64,000 nucleotides of DNA, taken from assembly GCA_033297075.1 (NCBI GenBank), contig MU858060.1, forward strand, positions 124,001 to 188,000. The letters are read 5' to 3'. Position numbers and translations under genes: made by a program. The notes below the pieces were generated by a model. That model was not told where the DNA came from. It did no database searches and worked only from the letters and a program-made list of their open reading frames with translations. Shown piece by piece: positions 37,501 through 49,890 of the stretch (the first letter of the stretch is position 1; every line of letters begins with the position of its first letter). This DNA comes from Rhypophila decipiens. Its lineage: Eukaryota > Ascomycota > Sordariomycetes > Sordariales > Naviculisporaceae.

Positions 37501-39689
37501 ACGCATCGTGTAGCGTGCATCTAATATCCGAAGATTGGGTCATGTTCATCTCTACAATAGCTTAAACAAGTCTTGGTTAATTATCCTACCAGAGTTTTGG
37601 CCAACTTGGGTACCAAGTCCCATGACATGATGTATAAGGCTCTGGGATGCCATCTTGACATGTTCCTTGCCCTTGCTTACACATTCTATGCACCGGTCCA
37701 CACCCACAAGTTTGAAAGTAGGTAGTCGGCCGAGTATATGACACACTGATATGTACGAATTATCAAGCGAGGGATGCCCTCCAGCATGCAAGTCAGGCAG
37801 GTCCCTGGCCGTGACATGAGCAGAATAATCCCGACGAGGCTTCTGGAAGTTTGGCTATGTAGTGTATTTGAAAAGAGACGAAACGTCCGCCGGTTAGGTT
37901 GGTCATCGGCACTACTCTGCCCTGAAGGGAGGAGAAGAATGAGGAAGCCAATCGCATCTCTCACCAAACTTTTGCTAGTGGTGGTTTTGAGATATCCCGT
38001 CAATGGCTGGCATAGGGTTACGCTGAGCCCCGGCAGATGTCAGTTCTGTAGCACTCGCTGAACATGGCTGTACCATGTCAGTCATTATACTGCTGGGGTG
38101 AAGAGAGGCAGATCGAAGCGTTGCCTTGCTGAGTACACTAGGTCCCCGGTGTACCCACTTCCTTCCCTGCCCCATTCGGTGTGGCAGACAAGAACCAGAC
38201 GTGTCTGAGTGAGCCATATGATACTGTTGTATTCAATCAGTTCATAACTCCAGGACCTTGTTTCGGACAAAAAGGGGAAAGGAGGGAGAAGAGCGGGTCC
38301 TACTGCTACTGTTGCTACCAAGCCGCCCTGCCGACCCCCTCTTCCCGCCCATGTCATGACATGACATGTGTCTCAATGCCGGGGCTGCTCGGCTGCGTCT
38401 AGAAGAGAACAAGGAAGCCGGACAGAGAGACAGGAAAAGAGGGGGCCACGTCGTGTTGTAGCAGCAGAGGGACTGGACAGACGACCCGAGACCGAGGCGG
38501 GTGTCCCTCCCCGTTTGTCTACCTCCCCCATCTGCCAACTGCATCGGTCGGCCGAATCCATGTCAAAACCGACTCGGGCGTTTAGCTCGTTTGCTGGGCA
38601 AAATATGGAGATTATTACCTATCTCGGCAGCCAAGTCCTGACGTGCTGCCGGCCTGGTTGGCGGGAAGAGGCAGGTCGGCACGATTTGGACGATATGCAT
38701 CTATCTCGGAGCCTTTGCTGCATGATATCCCCTTCAGGACCTGTGAACTAAAGTGACGACATGCTTAATCCCTTTATTTTGACACCTCGGTCCGGTTCTG
38801 GTTGCCATGGCTCCCATGCAGCTAGTAGCGAGCCTCATTGTTGAACAGGTCCTCGATGATGCTACGTGTTTGCATCTTGCCTCTCGCGCAGACAGGAACG
38901 GTAGGTAGTAGCTGAAGGGCGTGTATATGTAGGCAGGCAAGAGAGCCTACCATCGCATTATAGCCGCCTCAGACGCAACGCAGATAAAAATTTATTCGGT
39001 AGCGCTTCTCCCTTGGTCACTGCTGCAGCGTCCTTCGTTTCGTCTGGCTACGACGACAAGTTCGGGTGTTGGCCCGACACTCCGGGAAAAGGGGTAAATA
39101 GGGGCAGGAGGGAGTGATTCCCAGGACTCTGTCATTGCGCAGATGGGCCGTCGGATAGAGCGACCGGTCTAAGGATTGTTCTAGAGGCTGAATGGCTGAA
39201 GAGAACGACGAAACTGGAAGAAGATCCGAGTTGCAGCTATGAAGTTGAATCTTGAGAACTTGACCAAGAACGCCCATGTAACCCCAAAGACACTGAGCGA
39301 CAAAAGGACACAGGTGTCCAAGGAGGAAAAGAAAGAATAAACAAACATGACTGACTGTCATTGTAGAGGGGCCGTTGAAAGAAAAGGAATTCTCTCTTGT
39401 ATTTTGGATCGCCAATATCATCAACGTAACGTCATGACCGAACAATGAACTTCTTCCGTCCTTGTGTAGAGATTCCCCCAAAAATATCCATCCTGCCTTG
39501 TAATATCTTCATACGATGCCTCTGATCCCCAGAATTCTCCAAATGTCTGAGCATGCTTGTTGATTTTGTACCGTGTCCAAGAAAGGTGACTGTCCCATAT
39601 ATCCAATCAAGGAAAAAAGAGCAAAGGAAATAGAGATCTCGAGCCATCGTCATCAGCTCGTGCCGTGATCTATCCAAAATCGCAGTCGC

Positions 39690-42600
39690 TCATTTGCCGC
39701 TCCTGCTGGTGAGCCGATCCCAGAGCTGAGGTCTTCTTCGAGCAGACGCCCCAGCACCACTCCCACTTGCTCCACCCGACCTCTTCCCACTTCCATCACC
39801 GCCACTCGCGCTCCCAAAACTTGTTACACTGGCCCCGGGACCAGCATCTTCGTGAGCAGATCCTTGGTAACCCTCAAGTCCTGCCCTTTGGAAAGCCGGA
39901 TCGTTCCTCAGCCCCTCCATATCAGGATCAATCTCCTCATAGCCTTCCATGCCAGGCGGAGGAGAAGCGTAATCGCCATGTTCAAGCAGCTTCTCAGGAT
40001 ACCCGCCAATGGTTCCCTCGTTAGTGTTGCCATGGTAGCTATCATAGCTACCCTTCTGTTTCCCAGAAGCAACAGGAGGCGATGGCGTCCCAGTGGTCAC
40101 CCCAACAGCAGCTTCCCGCATCCTATCCAGTCCAGCAGCAAGATGTCCGACGAGTGGTGCTTTCCTCCGTTCGAATGCCTCATCATCTTTATCCTGCTCC
40201 TCTGCTGTCTTTTTCCAGTCCACAGGAGTGAAAGATTGTGGCGCTACTGCTCCCGATCCCTCTGGCGTTGCCGTAAACGGAGGCGGCGGCGGTATGATGG
40301 GGGAGGAGGTGCTAGCCGTCGAATAAACTGAATCGGGTCGTGATCGGAGGAAGGCCTTTGGTACTACTCTAGTTGACGGAGGCCGAGGTCCCATTGTTTT
40401 GGCTTTCCTGGCAAGGGCAGGGAAGCACTTTTCGAACTCTGCCTCAAGATCTTTTTGGCGTTGTTCTAGTGCCCGAATACGTTCTACCTTTTTAGCAGGG
40501 ACAAGCTCTACTATGGGTACTCGATCTTCGCTTTCAAAGGCTCGAAGCCAGGCGTCGTAGCGCTCGTGGCGCTGGTTTGCTTCATCCTGATGACAAGCGA
40601 CGTTAGAACCAGATAGTGATGTGTTTGAGAAACAGACTTACCTGTGTTGGGCTTGGACGTTGCGTGACGCCGTCCAAATACTCTTTAGCCTCTTTGGTCA
40701 TCTTGTAGCCGCTGATATACTTGTCGAAAGAGGCCGAGAACTCTCTGTAGTGACCCTTGAGGATGAAGCATTGTCCCAGCCAGCCCTTCTTCCTGAACTT
40801 GTCGTAAAGCGCGTCTGCAACCGGACACTCCCAGTCAAACTCAATGACCCGGTCATAGAATACCACACACCTAGACTGGAACCACTTGCAGAAACGACGC
40901 CGCGATTCGTCGTCTACCAGAGTATCTTCAATCATCTCGAGTGACGTGTGCTGTATAAAACTCAGCGGCGCTCGGAGGTTGACGGCTTCGTGGATATGGG
41001 ACCGGTCGAAGTCGGTTGAGGATCGAAGATCAATGACGAGAACGCTCTTGGACGGGTAAATCTCAAGAAGAGTGTTCAGGTGTCCTGGGAGGATCATACG
41101 CGCCTTGCTCTTGGATTCGGGAGCAATCTCGGCCACCCGCAGACCTCTTAAGTTGCTTGTCATCTTTTCCTGCTCTCGACGGTGATGGAACCAGAGATGA
41201 ACGTCGGAGCTCTCAACGCCCAAGTTTGAGGCTAGGTACTCGGTGAAGTTCACATCCGGGTTTGGATCCTTGTCGAAAAATTCTTCCAGACGAGTAACGA
41301 CGTGCCTTGCCAGCTGTGGCCCCTCTGCCACTTCCCGACTAGGGTCGAACGTCATCTTCATGGAGCTGCGTGTTCTATTTGGAATCATGGTTCGCGGAAT
41401 GGGTTGACTGGTACTTGCTGAAGGTGTCGGTGGGGCTGTTGACGAAGCCTCGCTGAACTGCAATGAAGTGGTGGATTCCATGCTTCTCAGTGGAGCGGGA
41501 AGCACTGGGGCCGAGGGCTCAGATCCGGGTGTTGGGTTTGGTACAGGACCTGGGGATTGAATAGCCTGACTGGGTTTGGGCGCCGGTGCGCTGACTGGTG
41601 GAGGAATCATGTTCTCCGCTGGGGCTTCGTGTCGCACAGTGGCAATAGGCCGCTGGTGGGATGCCCAGCTAAACTCTTGCGCAGTTGTACCGGTCAAATT
41701 GGAATCTGTGTCTGTTTGCGCCATGCTAGGCACGACATTCTCTTCTGAAGCTTCTGGTGTGGGTGGCCTCTTGTCCTTGGTATACAAGAGATTGTTTGAT
41801 CGAATAAAGGCAATGAAGGCACAGGCAGGATCATCCGGAAGCAGATCCCAGACCATGACTGGAAGTGAGAGTAAAAGCAAGGTAGAATGGCTCTTGAAGA
41901 CACCCTGAACTTTTACATGCTTTGCAATGGCAGGGAAGTTGGCAAGCCATTCCTCCCAGTCGTTGAGGTCCAACCGCTGATCGTCCTCGAGAGCCAGTGA
42001 TATCATGACGTGAGGTTCATTCTCGTTGGGTTCCGAGGCACTAGGAATCATGACGTCTGAAAAGTCAAGCGGATCCTGGGGCGCTGAGTGTCTCCCTTGG
42101 ATTGCCCTTTGTCGATGTGGCTGGCCGTGAAACCCTAGTTCCATTGGAGGCGATGCGGGCCGTCGAGAGGCGGGGATAAGACGGCCAATCTCGATACTGG
42201 CAGCCTTGTGGTTTGAAGTCATCATGAAATGAACGGGTGTTGTCCTGGCTTCAAAGTGTTTTCCATTTATGAGAATAGGACGGGGATGTTTCAGTCGAGC
42301 GAGGACCTCGGCGTGAAGCATGGCCGCAGAAAATGTTCTCAACCTCCATTCCTGAAGCACCTCGATCAAAGCGTTGGTAAACGAGTATCGGCCCGGATTC
42401 GGCGCAATGGCGTCCCAGCTCGAGGCCGAGATGGTTTCTGTGATGCTCTGGCCGGTCGGGAAGGTGGCGCTAGCAGCACCGGCACAGCAATCGAGAAGAA
42501 TCAGAGCATCCGAGATGGACCGCTCCAACAAGGTCTGGATGGCCGACCATTGGAGCCACGGTGATCCGGGGCGACGTGTTGCACACCATGTGCTTTGTCT

Positions 42601-43264
42601 TGACTCATCAATGCGGGCATGGCCGCCATAGTAGACGACAAACAAGGTATCGTCAGCCTCGTGGCCCTTGATCATGTCCCCAATCTTAAGCATCAGCTCC
42701 AAGTGGGCATTTTCGGACGGAATGGCAAAGATGTCGGTAGCGAAGTTGTAGTCCTCTCGGAAGCACTTCTCCAAGTCTTCGAGTTCAGGCAAGACAAACA
42801 AATCGTCGCATTTCCAATGCAGCATCAGAGCCTGTACTTTGTTGTATCGTTGAAAGGAGCGGCCACGGTTTGGGAACGCTCTGCTTGCCGACTGATCGAT
42901 GTTGAAAAGTGTTAGGGGTATCATGACATGAGGAACATAACACGGTGTAGAGCAGAGACAAGCGACATACCTCTTGAAGAGCCTCGGCAAAGCTATCAAG
43001 ATGTTTGACATGGTAGCTCACCCGGCTCACATCATGGGTGGCTGCAATGGATGAATCTGGGGCCGAACCGTACTACATATTGAGAGTAAGCAATCGTGCT
43101 ATGGTGTACCTAGGGAATGCGGGAACTGGATGCCAACGTACAGTCGAGTCGGCGCTGCTGACGCTGGCGGCATCGTGATGATATTGAACTGTCAAGGCTC
43201 CAGACGCCGATGCGGACGCTGCTTGTCGGGTCCGGATCGGAATGAACGCTGGAGTCTCCGCCAT
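39690..43264 (-). CDS. Caspase-like / homeodomain-like / rhodanese-like fusion protein
   Basis: Four exons (43264-43142, 43072-42971, 42891-40642, 40586-39690) give 1123 residues, with every intron between codons. Residues about 90-300 form a caspase-like fold of metacaspase type, with candidate catalytic His166 in YYGGHAR and Cys211 in LLDCCAG. A conserved-looking segment follows at about 368-445 (ALEDDQRLDLNDWEEWL and on), then a Pro/Ser-rich linker. Residues about 601-651 resemble a homeodomain, ending DVHLWFHHRREQEK, but the invariant Asn of WFQNRR is His. A rhodanese-like domain spans about 678-810 (VLVIDLRSSTDFDRSHIHEAVNL). Its active-site cysteine position reads FYDRV, so it should be inactive. 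The tail has a coiled coil (near KKVERIRALEQRQKDLEAEF) and a Gly/Ser/Pro-rich end. The function is unknown. The combination suggests regulated proteolysis or scaffolding. Confidence 0.85.
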
Positions 43265-44026
43265 CGTCGTGGATCAAGTGCGCGCGCCGGGCGAGAGTGC
43301 CCACTGGCGGTAGCCTTTCCTAATCCCTTCCCCTGGAAGCGCGGTATGTGGTGGAACCCGGATATCGGTGAAGATCGAGTTTGCGGGAATTGGGAAACTA
43401 CCGTACTGTTTCCAAGGTTCAAATCACGGAAGGAGGCAGTGGCGCATTTTACGCGGGACAGAACACAACCAAGAAAATCACAACTGATTGATTCTAGAGG
43501 AGAGAAAAAGCGGACAAATTTAGGACGAAGGGTTGGATAACTGGTGCAAGATGCTCCAAAGAGGCGTCAATTGCTGTTCCTTCTGTTGCTTTTCCTACAT
43601 GGCTCAACATCAAACAGGTTTCCCTCCTTCCTCACGCACCTGAAGAGGTGTCGTCTCGACTGGTCATGGCAAGGGCGGCTGAGCAGGAGTCCCGGTCACC
43701 GAAAGTGGTTTAGCGCTTCTCCGCGACGGTCAAGCATTCGGAAGGCGCTGGTCCCTGAACGGTGTGGGTCCTCTGCCTGGCACTCTCAAATACAGCCAAT
43801 CAGAGGCGGTAGACGCCACTTGACAGGCAGCTGGGTGCACTGTCATGCGGGCAGCGTGAGGAGCTGAGCTTGGTGGCCTCCGATTCGCCGTCAGTTTACC
43901 TCCAACATCAACTCCAACATTTGACCCTCAAGGTGTCATCAACATCTGCACTGAAAGTGACTTTTGCCCATTTCCTAGCTCTGGATATCTTTCTCCAGTA
44001 CCTTCGAACACGCATCATTCAGAAGT
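43265..44026. promoter_or_regulatory. Shared divergent promoter region
   Basis: These 0.76 kb separate the start codons of the minus-strand caspase-like gene and the plus-strand PBN1 gene, so both promoters must lie here. I see no gene inside and no clear TATA box. A CCAAT pentamer is at 43795-43799 on the plus strand. Confidence 0.55.
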
Positions 44027-45645
44027 ATGAGGGAGCGTATCACCTTTGTCCAGAAACTGGGCGAGTCCTTGGATCCTTCGACTTTCAAGATCAACGGCGA
44101 TTCCCTGACCGGCCCACAGATCAAGGCTGCAAGAGAAGACAGACTCACATGGGCCTTGGAAGAGCTCCCATATGAACTTCAATCGCTCTTGGAAGGAGCT
44201 CATGAGATACACATCAGATGGGTTAGCCCTGTTGCATATGAAGCTGTGAGCCCCTTTCTGGCCAGATTGCCCCCGGGCTTTCATCTGTTCTTCACACCGG
44301 GCGCGGGTACCAAAGCCGAAAACACATCGTGAGTATTCCTGCTGCTCTGACTACTCAGCTGTGGACAGTATACTAAAATTCGACCAGAGAAATGTTGTGT
44401 TCGGTTCTATCCGAAATTTTTGGTGGTATTCACTGCTCCAGCCCAACTGTGAGTCGTTTCAATCCATCAACCACGTGCTCCACTGCTCACTCTTCACTTC
44501 AGGCCTCATTCACACGTCTACCCAATAATCGATTCTCTCACGCAACAGCCTTGCAATACTTTCAACCTCTCAGCAGCTTGTCGGGATTCATAGAGTATTC
44601 CAAAGATAAGCTTTGCTCGCCATCGGATTCTTCCTGCATCGCGAGACTCGACCGCCTGAACGAGGCCAGCTCGCTCGACATCTCATACGACACGATATCC
44701 CATGCTCTGAAGGGAGCTGCATCATGGCCGTACCAGCCCCATACCATCCATGCCACCTCCCGGCCACGATCACGGACTGAAGTGGGAGTTCTATCGGCTG
44801 ACAAACCCAAAAATATGGAACCGCACGAGTTGGGAATATCTGGTCTCCTCACCGTGCTCGGCCAGGACTCGAGCCCTTCAGCGACTGTCTTCACCTTCCC
44901 CTCACGTCACCGAGACGCCGAGTCTGGTTTCTCGATCAAGTTTTTGGAACCGACTGGTCTTCACCCTACCCTCCAGATTCGCCTTGACTCGAACAAGCCA
45001 CCATCCACTGACTCGTACTGCTCTCCGCATGCCTACTTTACGCTTCCGAGCACTGTCTTTGCTGACAAGTATCAACTTGACGACGACTTGTTCCTGGCGT
45101 CCAGAAATCTGACCAAGCTGCAATATATATCCCAGCCTGTCGACCTTGAGGCACCAGAGTATGTCATGGAGAAATGGGGATCTTCAATTCTGGTAGAACT
45201 ATCGCCCCCAAATACTGAGAAATCGGCGCCCTGGACTGCCGAAATTCCCTTGCATCTTCGCTACCTCTCCCCGGCACAGGGGGGGTACCACAAAGTCGAG
45301 GTGCCTTATCCAGCGGTTTTCTGGGCGTGTGCGGCAGAGGAGGGGACCAAGTTTCCAACCAATCCCTTTGAGAAGGTAAACCTGGGATATGACGGTCTGT
45401 TCGGGCCCCGTACTGTCTTTTGGCATGTTGAACCACGTCCAGAGGCCGGAAAGCTACTACAGAATGCCGTCAAGGTTCCAGTCCTTGATCTTGACAAGTC
45501 GCAGTGGGTTAACATTGTCACGGCCATCACGGTTTTGATAGGATTTGCTTGGGTGTCTTGGAAGCTCGGGGTGGTGTATTTCGCTTCTGGACATGGGAGC
45601 TCAGCAGCTTCCTCCAAACCTGCGAGTGAGAAGAAGAAGCAATAG
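44027..45645 (+). CDS. PBN1: GPI mannosyltransferase I subunit Pbn1 (PIG-X homologue)
   Basis: Three exons, 44027-44328, 44388-44448 and 44503-45645, encode 501 residues. The N-terminus MRERITFVQKLGESLDPS is that of fungal Pbn1. The body matches a lumenal Pbn1/PIG-X domain with the hydrophilic stretch LRYLSPAQGGYHKVEVPYP near residues 300-335. One membrane span lies close to the C-terminus, at about 456-481 (VNIVTAITVLIGFAWVSWKL), followed by a short Lys-rich tail. That gives a type I ER membrane protein. Known Pbn1 stabilises the Gpi14 catalytic subunit that adds the first mannose to GPI precursors and also helps ER processing of some proteins. The second intron was chosen because its removal restores the family pattern SPT-ASFTRLPNNRFSH and both frames fit. 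Confidence 0.9.
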
Positions 45646-46238
45646 AATGGGAGACCCTTGCTCCGTTGGATAGGACATGTGCTTCCGATGCCCAGGAGCG
45701 TCTTGCAGATTACTCCTGATACAAGCCATTGATAGCCATTTGTCATCAAGTATATCGTACGCACCGGATCCGGGTCATGAAATCCGAGTCCAAATCTGGC
45801 TGTCAAGATATTTAGAGGCCATAAGGATCAATGCACGGTTCTCCGCACTTGTCTTGGGATTGAGCAGCGCAAGTGGATCTAATTAATAACAAGAGATATT
45901 TAAACGACTAACAAGATTGTTTCTATGAGCCAGACAATTTCATGAGTTTATGTGACAGTGAATTCAACATTGAAGTCTCCCACTCCCTTGGCGCCTTCAC
46001 CTCGGTGAGCGGCTAAAAGTGGGTCATAGCAGCACCAAGTGGGTTCCTCCCCCGCATTCTGCTGGTGGGGTAAAGACAAAGACGCCCAGTTGGAGAAATC
46101 TCCAACGACTCACCAAAGCGATAAGATAAGAAAAATAAAACATTCTGCCAAGCATCTCAATCATTGTTCGGCGCATCGAATCCAGCCCATCACCAAACCC
46201 ACCTCCTCCCGACATCAACCCCAAAAACCAAAGATAAA
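45646..46238. other. Intergenic stretch between PBN1 and NIP7
   Basis: This 0.6-kb stretch holds the PBN1 3' flank and the NIP7 promoter, which are on the same strand. No gene is seen. Confidence 0.5.
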
Positions 46239-46867
46239 ATGCGCCCCCTGACAGAAGAAGAGACCAAAACGGTCTTTGCAAAGCTAGCAAACTACTGCAG
46301 CGACCTGAAATCGCTAATCGCCCCGCTCGACGACGGCGACCGCTACGTTCTCCGCCTGAACCACGCCCGCGTGTACTACGTGCGCCTGTCCATCGCCAAC
46401 ATCGCCACGAGCGTGGCGCGCGACCAGCTCCTGTCGCTGGGGACTTGTCTGGGCAAGCTCACCAAGACGGGCAAGTTCCGGCTGCACATCACTGCGCTGC
46501 CTATCCTGGCTGAGAACGCGCGGCATAAGATCTGGGTCAAGGAGAATGGTGCGCAGCCGTTTTTGTATGGGAGTAATGGTTCGTATTTCTCTTTTTTTCC
46601 ACCCTTCAGCTTGTGGGGAGGGGTGCTAATATGTCTCTCTTCTCGGAAATTTTAGTCGTCAAAGCCCACGTAGGTCGTTGGTCCGAGGACTGCCCCGAAC
46701 ATTCCGGATGTGTCGTCTACAGCATGGCCGATATCCCTCTCGGGTTTGGCGTCACAGCACGGAGCACGGCCGAGGCGAGGAGGCTGGATCCTATTGGAAT
46801 TGTGTGTTTCCGGCAGGCGGATAACGGAGAGTATCTCCGTGACGAGGATACCCTTTTTGCTGGTTAA
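46239..46867 (+). CDS. NIP7: 60S ribosome biogenesis protein Nip7
   Basis: Two exons, 46239-46578 and 46656-46867, give 183 residues, the usual size for Nip7. The N-terminal pre-PUA domain begins MRPLTEEETKTVFAKLANY and contains SLIAPLDDGDRYVLRLNHARVYYV. The C-terminal PUA domain (about 95-175) includes HKIWVKENGAQPFLYGSN, then VVKAHVGRWSED and VYSMADIPLGFGV. Nip7 binds RNA and is needed for 27S pre-rRNA processing in the nucleolus. The intron splits the codon of the first Val after GSN. Its 5' splice site is GTTCGT, weaker than the usual GTAAGT or GTGAGT, but only this join keeps the family sequence intact. Confidence 0.95.
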
Positions 46868-47352
46868 GCCATTTTCTCTAGACGCTGGAGAAAGTTAGGA
46901 GGAAAGAAAATACGAGATGGAAGTGGGCTTTCAGCGGACCAACGAGTCTTGTTGTGGTGGATAAAATGAAGGGGAAAATCTGGGAGAAGGACCGGAGTCT
47001 CGGCGTTTCTGTGTCTCTTACTGCCATGTCAAACAAGATGACGATGCAGTTTTTGTTTAGATCTGGGCATTTGCGCTTCTCATTACCTGTATTGTTGAAA
47101 AAGATACCACCTGGCGGATCATTACCAAGCCCAATAACACGCATGTCCTATCGATCAACAATCGGAAGCACCCATCAAACATTGTAAGCTTTGTTGCAGC
47201 GCCATGTATACAGCCGAACAGCCCATAGAAGCAGCAAGTCTCGGTTTGAACTTGTGATGAATATCAACCTACCTAACAACCTCCTTTTAAAACCCAATAT
47301 ATATACCCCCCTATCCCTAGTAACATCCATGTTCTCATATCCTTCAATGAAC
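46868..47352. other. Convergent 3' flanks of NIP7 and PRO1
   Basis: NIP7 on plus and PRO1 on minus converge here, so this segment carries both 3' untranslated regions. No gene is visible. Confidence 0.55.
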
Positions 47353-49076
47353 CTATATCGCAGCCCCACCGTCACCTTCATACCCCTGGAAATCACTCTT
47401 CCCATTGTCACTCCCACTAATTCCAGCAACGTCCGCCGCCTTTTCCTCCCTTACCGGACTAACAGGCCGACTCTCCCTCGCAAACAGACTGATACTCTCC
47501 CGATGCGCGACATACTCACTATCCGCATACCCCAGAATACCCCCAATATGCGCGCTCTGACTGCCCTTGATCCGAGCAATCTCACTAGCAGCGTAATTCG
47601 ACAGTGCCCGACCAACTTCGACCGCGCTGTCCGGGTCATAGGATTTCCCATCTGCTGATGGAGCAGACCTCTTATCGACCACACAAAGACGTACCGCCTC
47701 TTGCTGCGCGAATGAGCCCTCCACGTCTACTACGCCCACGGGGAGGAGACCTGCCCTTCCTAGGAGGGCTTTGTAGGCGCCTTGATCGATGTACAAGGTC
47801 CCATGGGGGCGCAGACCGTGGAGGATCCAGAAGTAGCGGTCTCGGACTGGATGCGGGGAGGGAAGGAACCGTGTGTGCAGCGGGATTTTGGGCTCTTGGA
47901 GGGTGAGTTCGGCTGTTGAGAGGGTGAGCGGGGTTGTGGTGCCGTCGTTGTTGTCGTCGGCTGACGGGGTGCCGGCTGCGTTGGACTGGGTAATCAGAGA
48001 GGCGGGCGATCGGCTCGCTTGGATGTGCTTGACGATCTTGACGATGTTGCCTGGATTCGAGGAGCGGGTGATGACGGTTGTTACGCCCGCCGAGGTGGCT
48101 AGTCTGGCGGCCACGATCTTGGTTGACATGCCGCCTGTTCCTAGGGATGAGCCTGCTTGGGAGACGTCGGCCACGAGGGCGCCGATGTCTTCTACTACCT
48201 CGATCGGCTGGGCGTCTGGATTGGTCCGGGGGTTCTTGTCGTACAGACAGTCGACGTCTGTCATGAGGAAGAGCAAGTCGGCGTGGACCATGGCTGCTGT
48301 GATGGCCGAGAGGGTGTCGTTATCGCCAAACTTGATTTCGGATACAGCCAGCGTATCGTTTTCGTTGACGATGGGGATGACGCCCATTTCAAGAAGCTCC
48401 GTGAGAGTATTACGGGCATTGAGATATCGTGACCGCTGGCAAGGAGTCAGTTGGGGGGCAATGAATGATGGAGGACTCGACCTACATCCGCGATATCACT
48501 CCTGGTGAGAAGAATCTGTGCAATGGGCTGTCGTAGATGGTTGAAAAGGCTGTCCCAGAGACTCATCAACCGGCACTGACCAATAGCTGCTAATGCCTAT
48601 CGCAGTCATGAGTTAGTATCATGTCATGAGTGATATGATGGCCAAAACTCACCTGAAGTTTAGACATGTGTTTTGGTCTCTTGTCCACGTCCATCCTCCG
48701 GAGACCGACGCCAATGGCCCCCGACGACACAATGATGACCTTGTGTCCATCTTTTCTGAGCTTCACCGCAGTCTCCACGATGGAAGTGAGAATCGAGAGT
48801 AGAGGCTCATGACTCTTTTCATCCACAATGGAACTCGTTCCTGTGAAGAGCATCCATGTTAGTCAGCAAGGCTCCCATACAAGTTCACCAAGACACCAAG
48901 GACGAGTGGTATTGATATAGGACGGGGCAAGGTGGGGAGTGAGGTTGAATTTGTGTTTGTATTTTATTGCTTTTTCTCGAGGTTAAAGGCATCTTGCCCC
49001 TGTTCGGACAAGGGCTGGCCCACTGGACGGACTGACCTAATTTGATCACCACCCCAAGAGAACGAGAGCCCTTCAT
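47353..49076 (-). CDS. PRO1: Glutamate 5-kinase (proline biosynthesis)
   Basis: Four exons, 49076-49037, 48840-48653, 48596-48486 and 48435-47353, encode 473 residues. The amino-acid kinase domain starts VVIKLGTSSIV (residues 9-19) with the ATP-binding lysine, and contains [12 protein letters not shown] (about 48-59), [11 protein letters not shown] and the substrate-site motif FGDNDTLSA. The signature [16 protein letters not shown] follows. A PUA domain occupies roughly residues 325-425, as in yeast Pro1 and bacterial ProB. The enzyme phosphorylates glutamate on its gamma-carboxyl group, the first step of proline synthesis in the cytosol, and is normally feedback-inhibited by proline. Small first exon and three intron joins are supported by phase and family continuity. 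Confidence 0.95.
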
Positions 49077-49890
49077 GGCTGGTGACGCAGAACGGAGCAG
49101 AACAGACTATTAATATATTATGGACTTTCTTCTAAAACAAAAAATGACAAGCCAGGCCTCGACATGAGAGTGAATGGATGAATGAATGAATGAATAACAG
49201 CATTCAAAGAACCAAAACAGCAGAGCAAGGAAGAGGCAACATCAACTTTCTTGAAAAGTGCGGAGGAGGAGGGGTCGAATCAAAAGTGTGGATTTCTTCT
49301 TACATGGATGCCCGTCCAAATCCATTTTGTAACAAAAAATATTTTCCTGATGGGTTCAAGCGAGTCTTCTTATTTATTCTCGGCGTTCAGGGGTCGTTCG
49401 TCTCTCCTGTTCTTCCCGTCCGTCCTTTGCTGGATTGGGGTTCGGCGACAAAGGGCGTGGATCGAATGCATCTGAGTGACAGCTGAGGAAGGCTGATTCA
49501 TCGTACCGATTGGCCGACATCGGTTGCAGTTGCACTGTGACTGGATCAGTGAAAACGGATGGGCGTTCGGACCCACTTGCCGACGACCAAGTTTACTTCT
49601 GCTGGGCTTCACCGCCTTGGCGATGGGCAGAATTTCAGTGGACCGGGAGCAATATTGACATGGGTGCCAGCCGGGAAGAGTTGAAGTGGGACTCGATGCA
49701 ATTCAATCTTTACCAAGTACCCAGTCAAACCAGTTCACGGCCCACGACGATAATTCAACTGCATACAATTCATTAGTACAGCAATCACCTCCCACCGAAT
49801 CATACTCACGGAATTGGCAGAGATAACAGTGCACCAGCAGGAGGAACCTAGACATCTGAGACAATTATCACTCCGCGGGGCCGATAAACA
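49077..49890. promoter_or_regulatory. Divergent promoter region of PRO1 and ATP23
   Basis: The start codons of minus-strand PRO1 and plus-strand ATP23 face away from each other across 0.8 kb. A GAAT microsatellite lies at about 49173-49195. No gene is seen. Confidence 0.55.

Larger units (their letters stand above)
20460..39689. other. 19.2-kb gene-poor stretch upstream of the homeodomain gene
   Basis: I examined the longer open frames here (for example 24647-25243 minus, 26140-26844 plus and 29587-30261 plus). None shows a domain, a plausible splice pattern or biased composition. There are no transposase or reverse-transcriptase motifs and no terminal repeats that I can see. Composition is ordinary, not AT-rich. 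Small palindromes and tandem repeats occur (28226-28250, 34552-34575), and three TACGGAGTA motifs lie at 29154, 30189 and 32598. The stretch is 5' of the homeodomain gene and 3' of the caspase-like gene. Extended promoter elements or non-coding transcripts are possible. Confidence 0.5.

Noticed and set aside
20460..39689. Possible transposon graveyard in the gene-poor stretch
   Set aside because: No reverse-transcriptase, integrase or transposase motifs, no long terminal repeats, and no AT-rich RIP-like composition by eye.
47873..48508. Open frame of 211 codons on the plus strand
   Set aside because: Antisense shadow of the PRO1 last exon.
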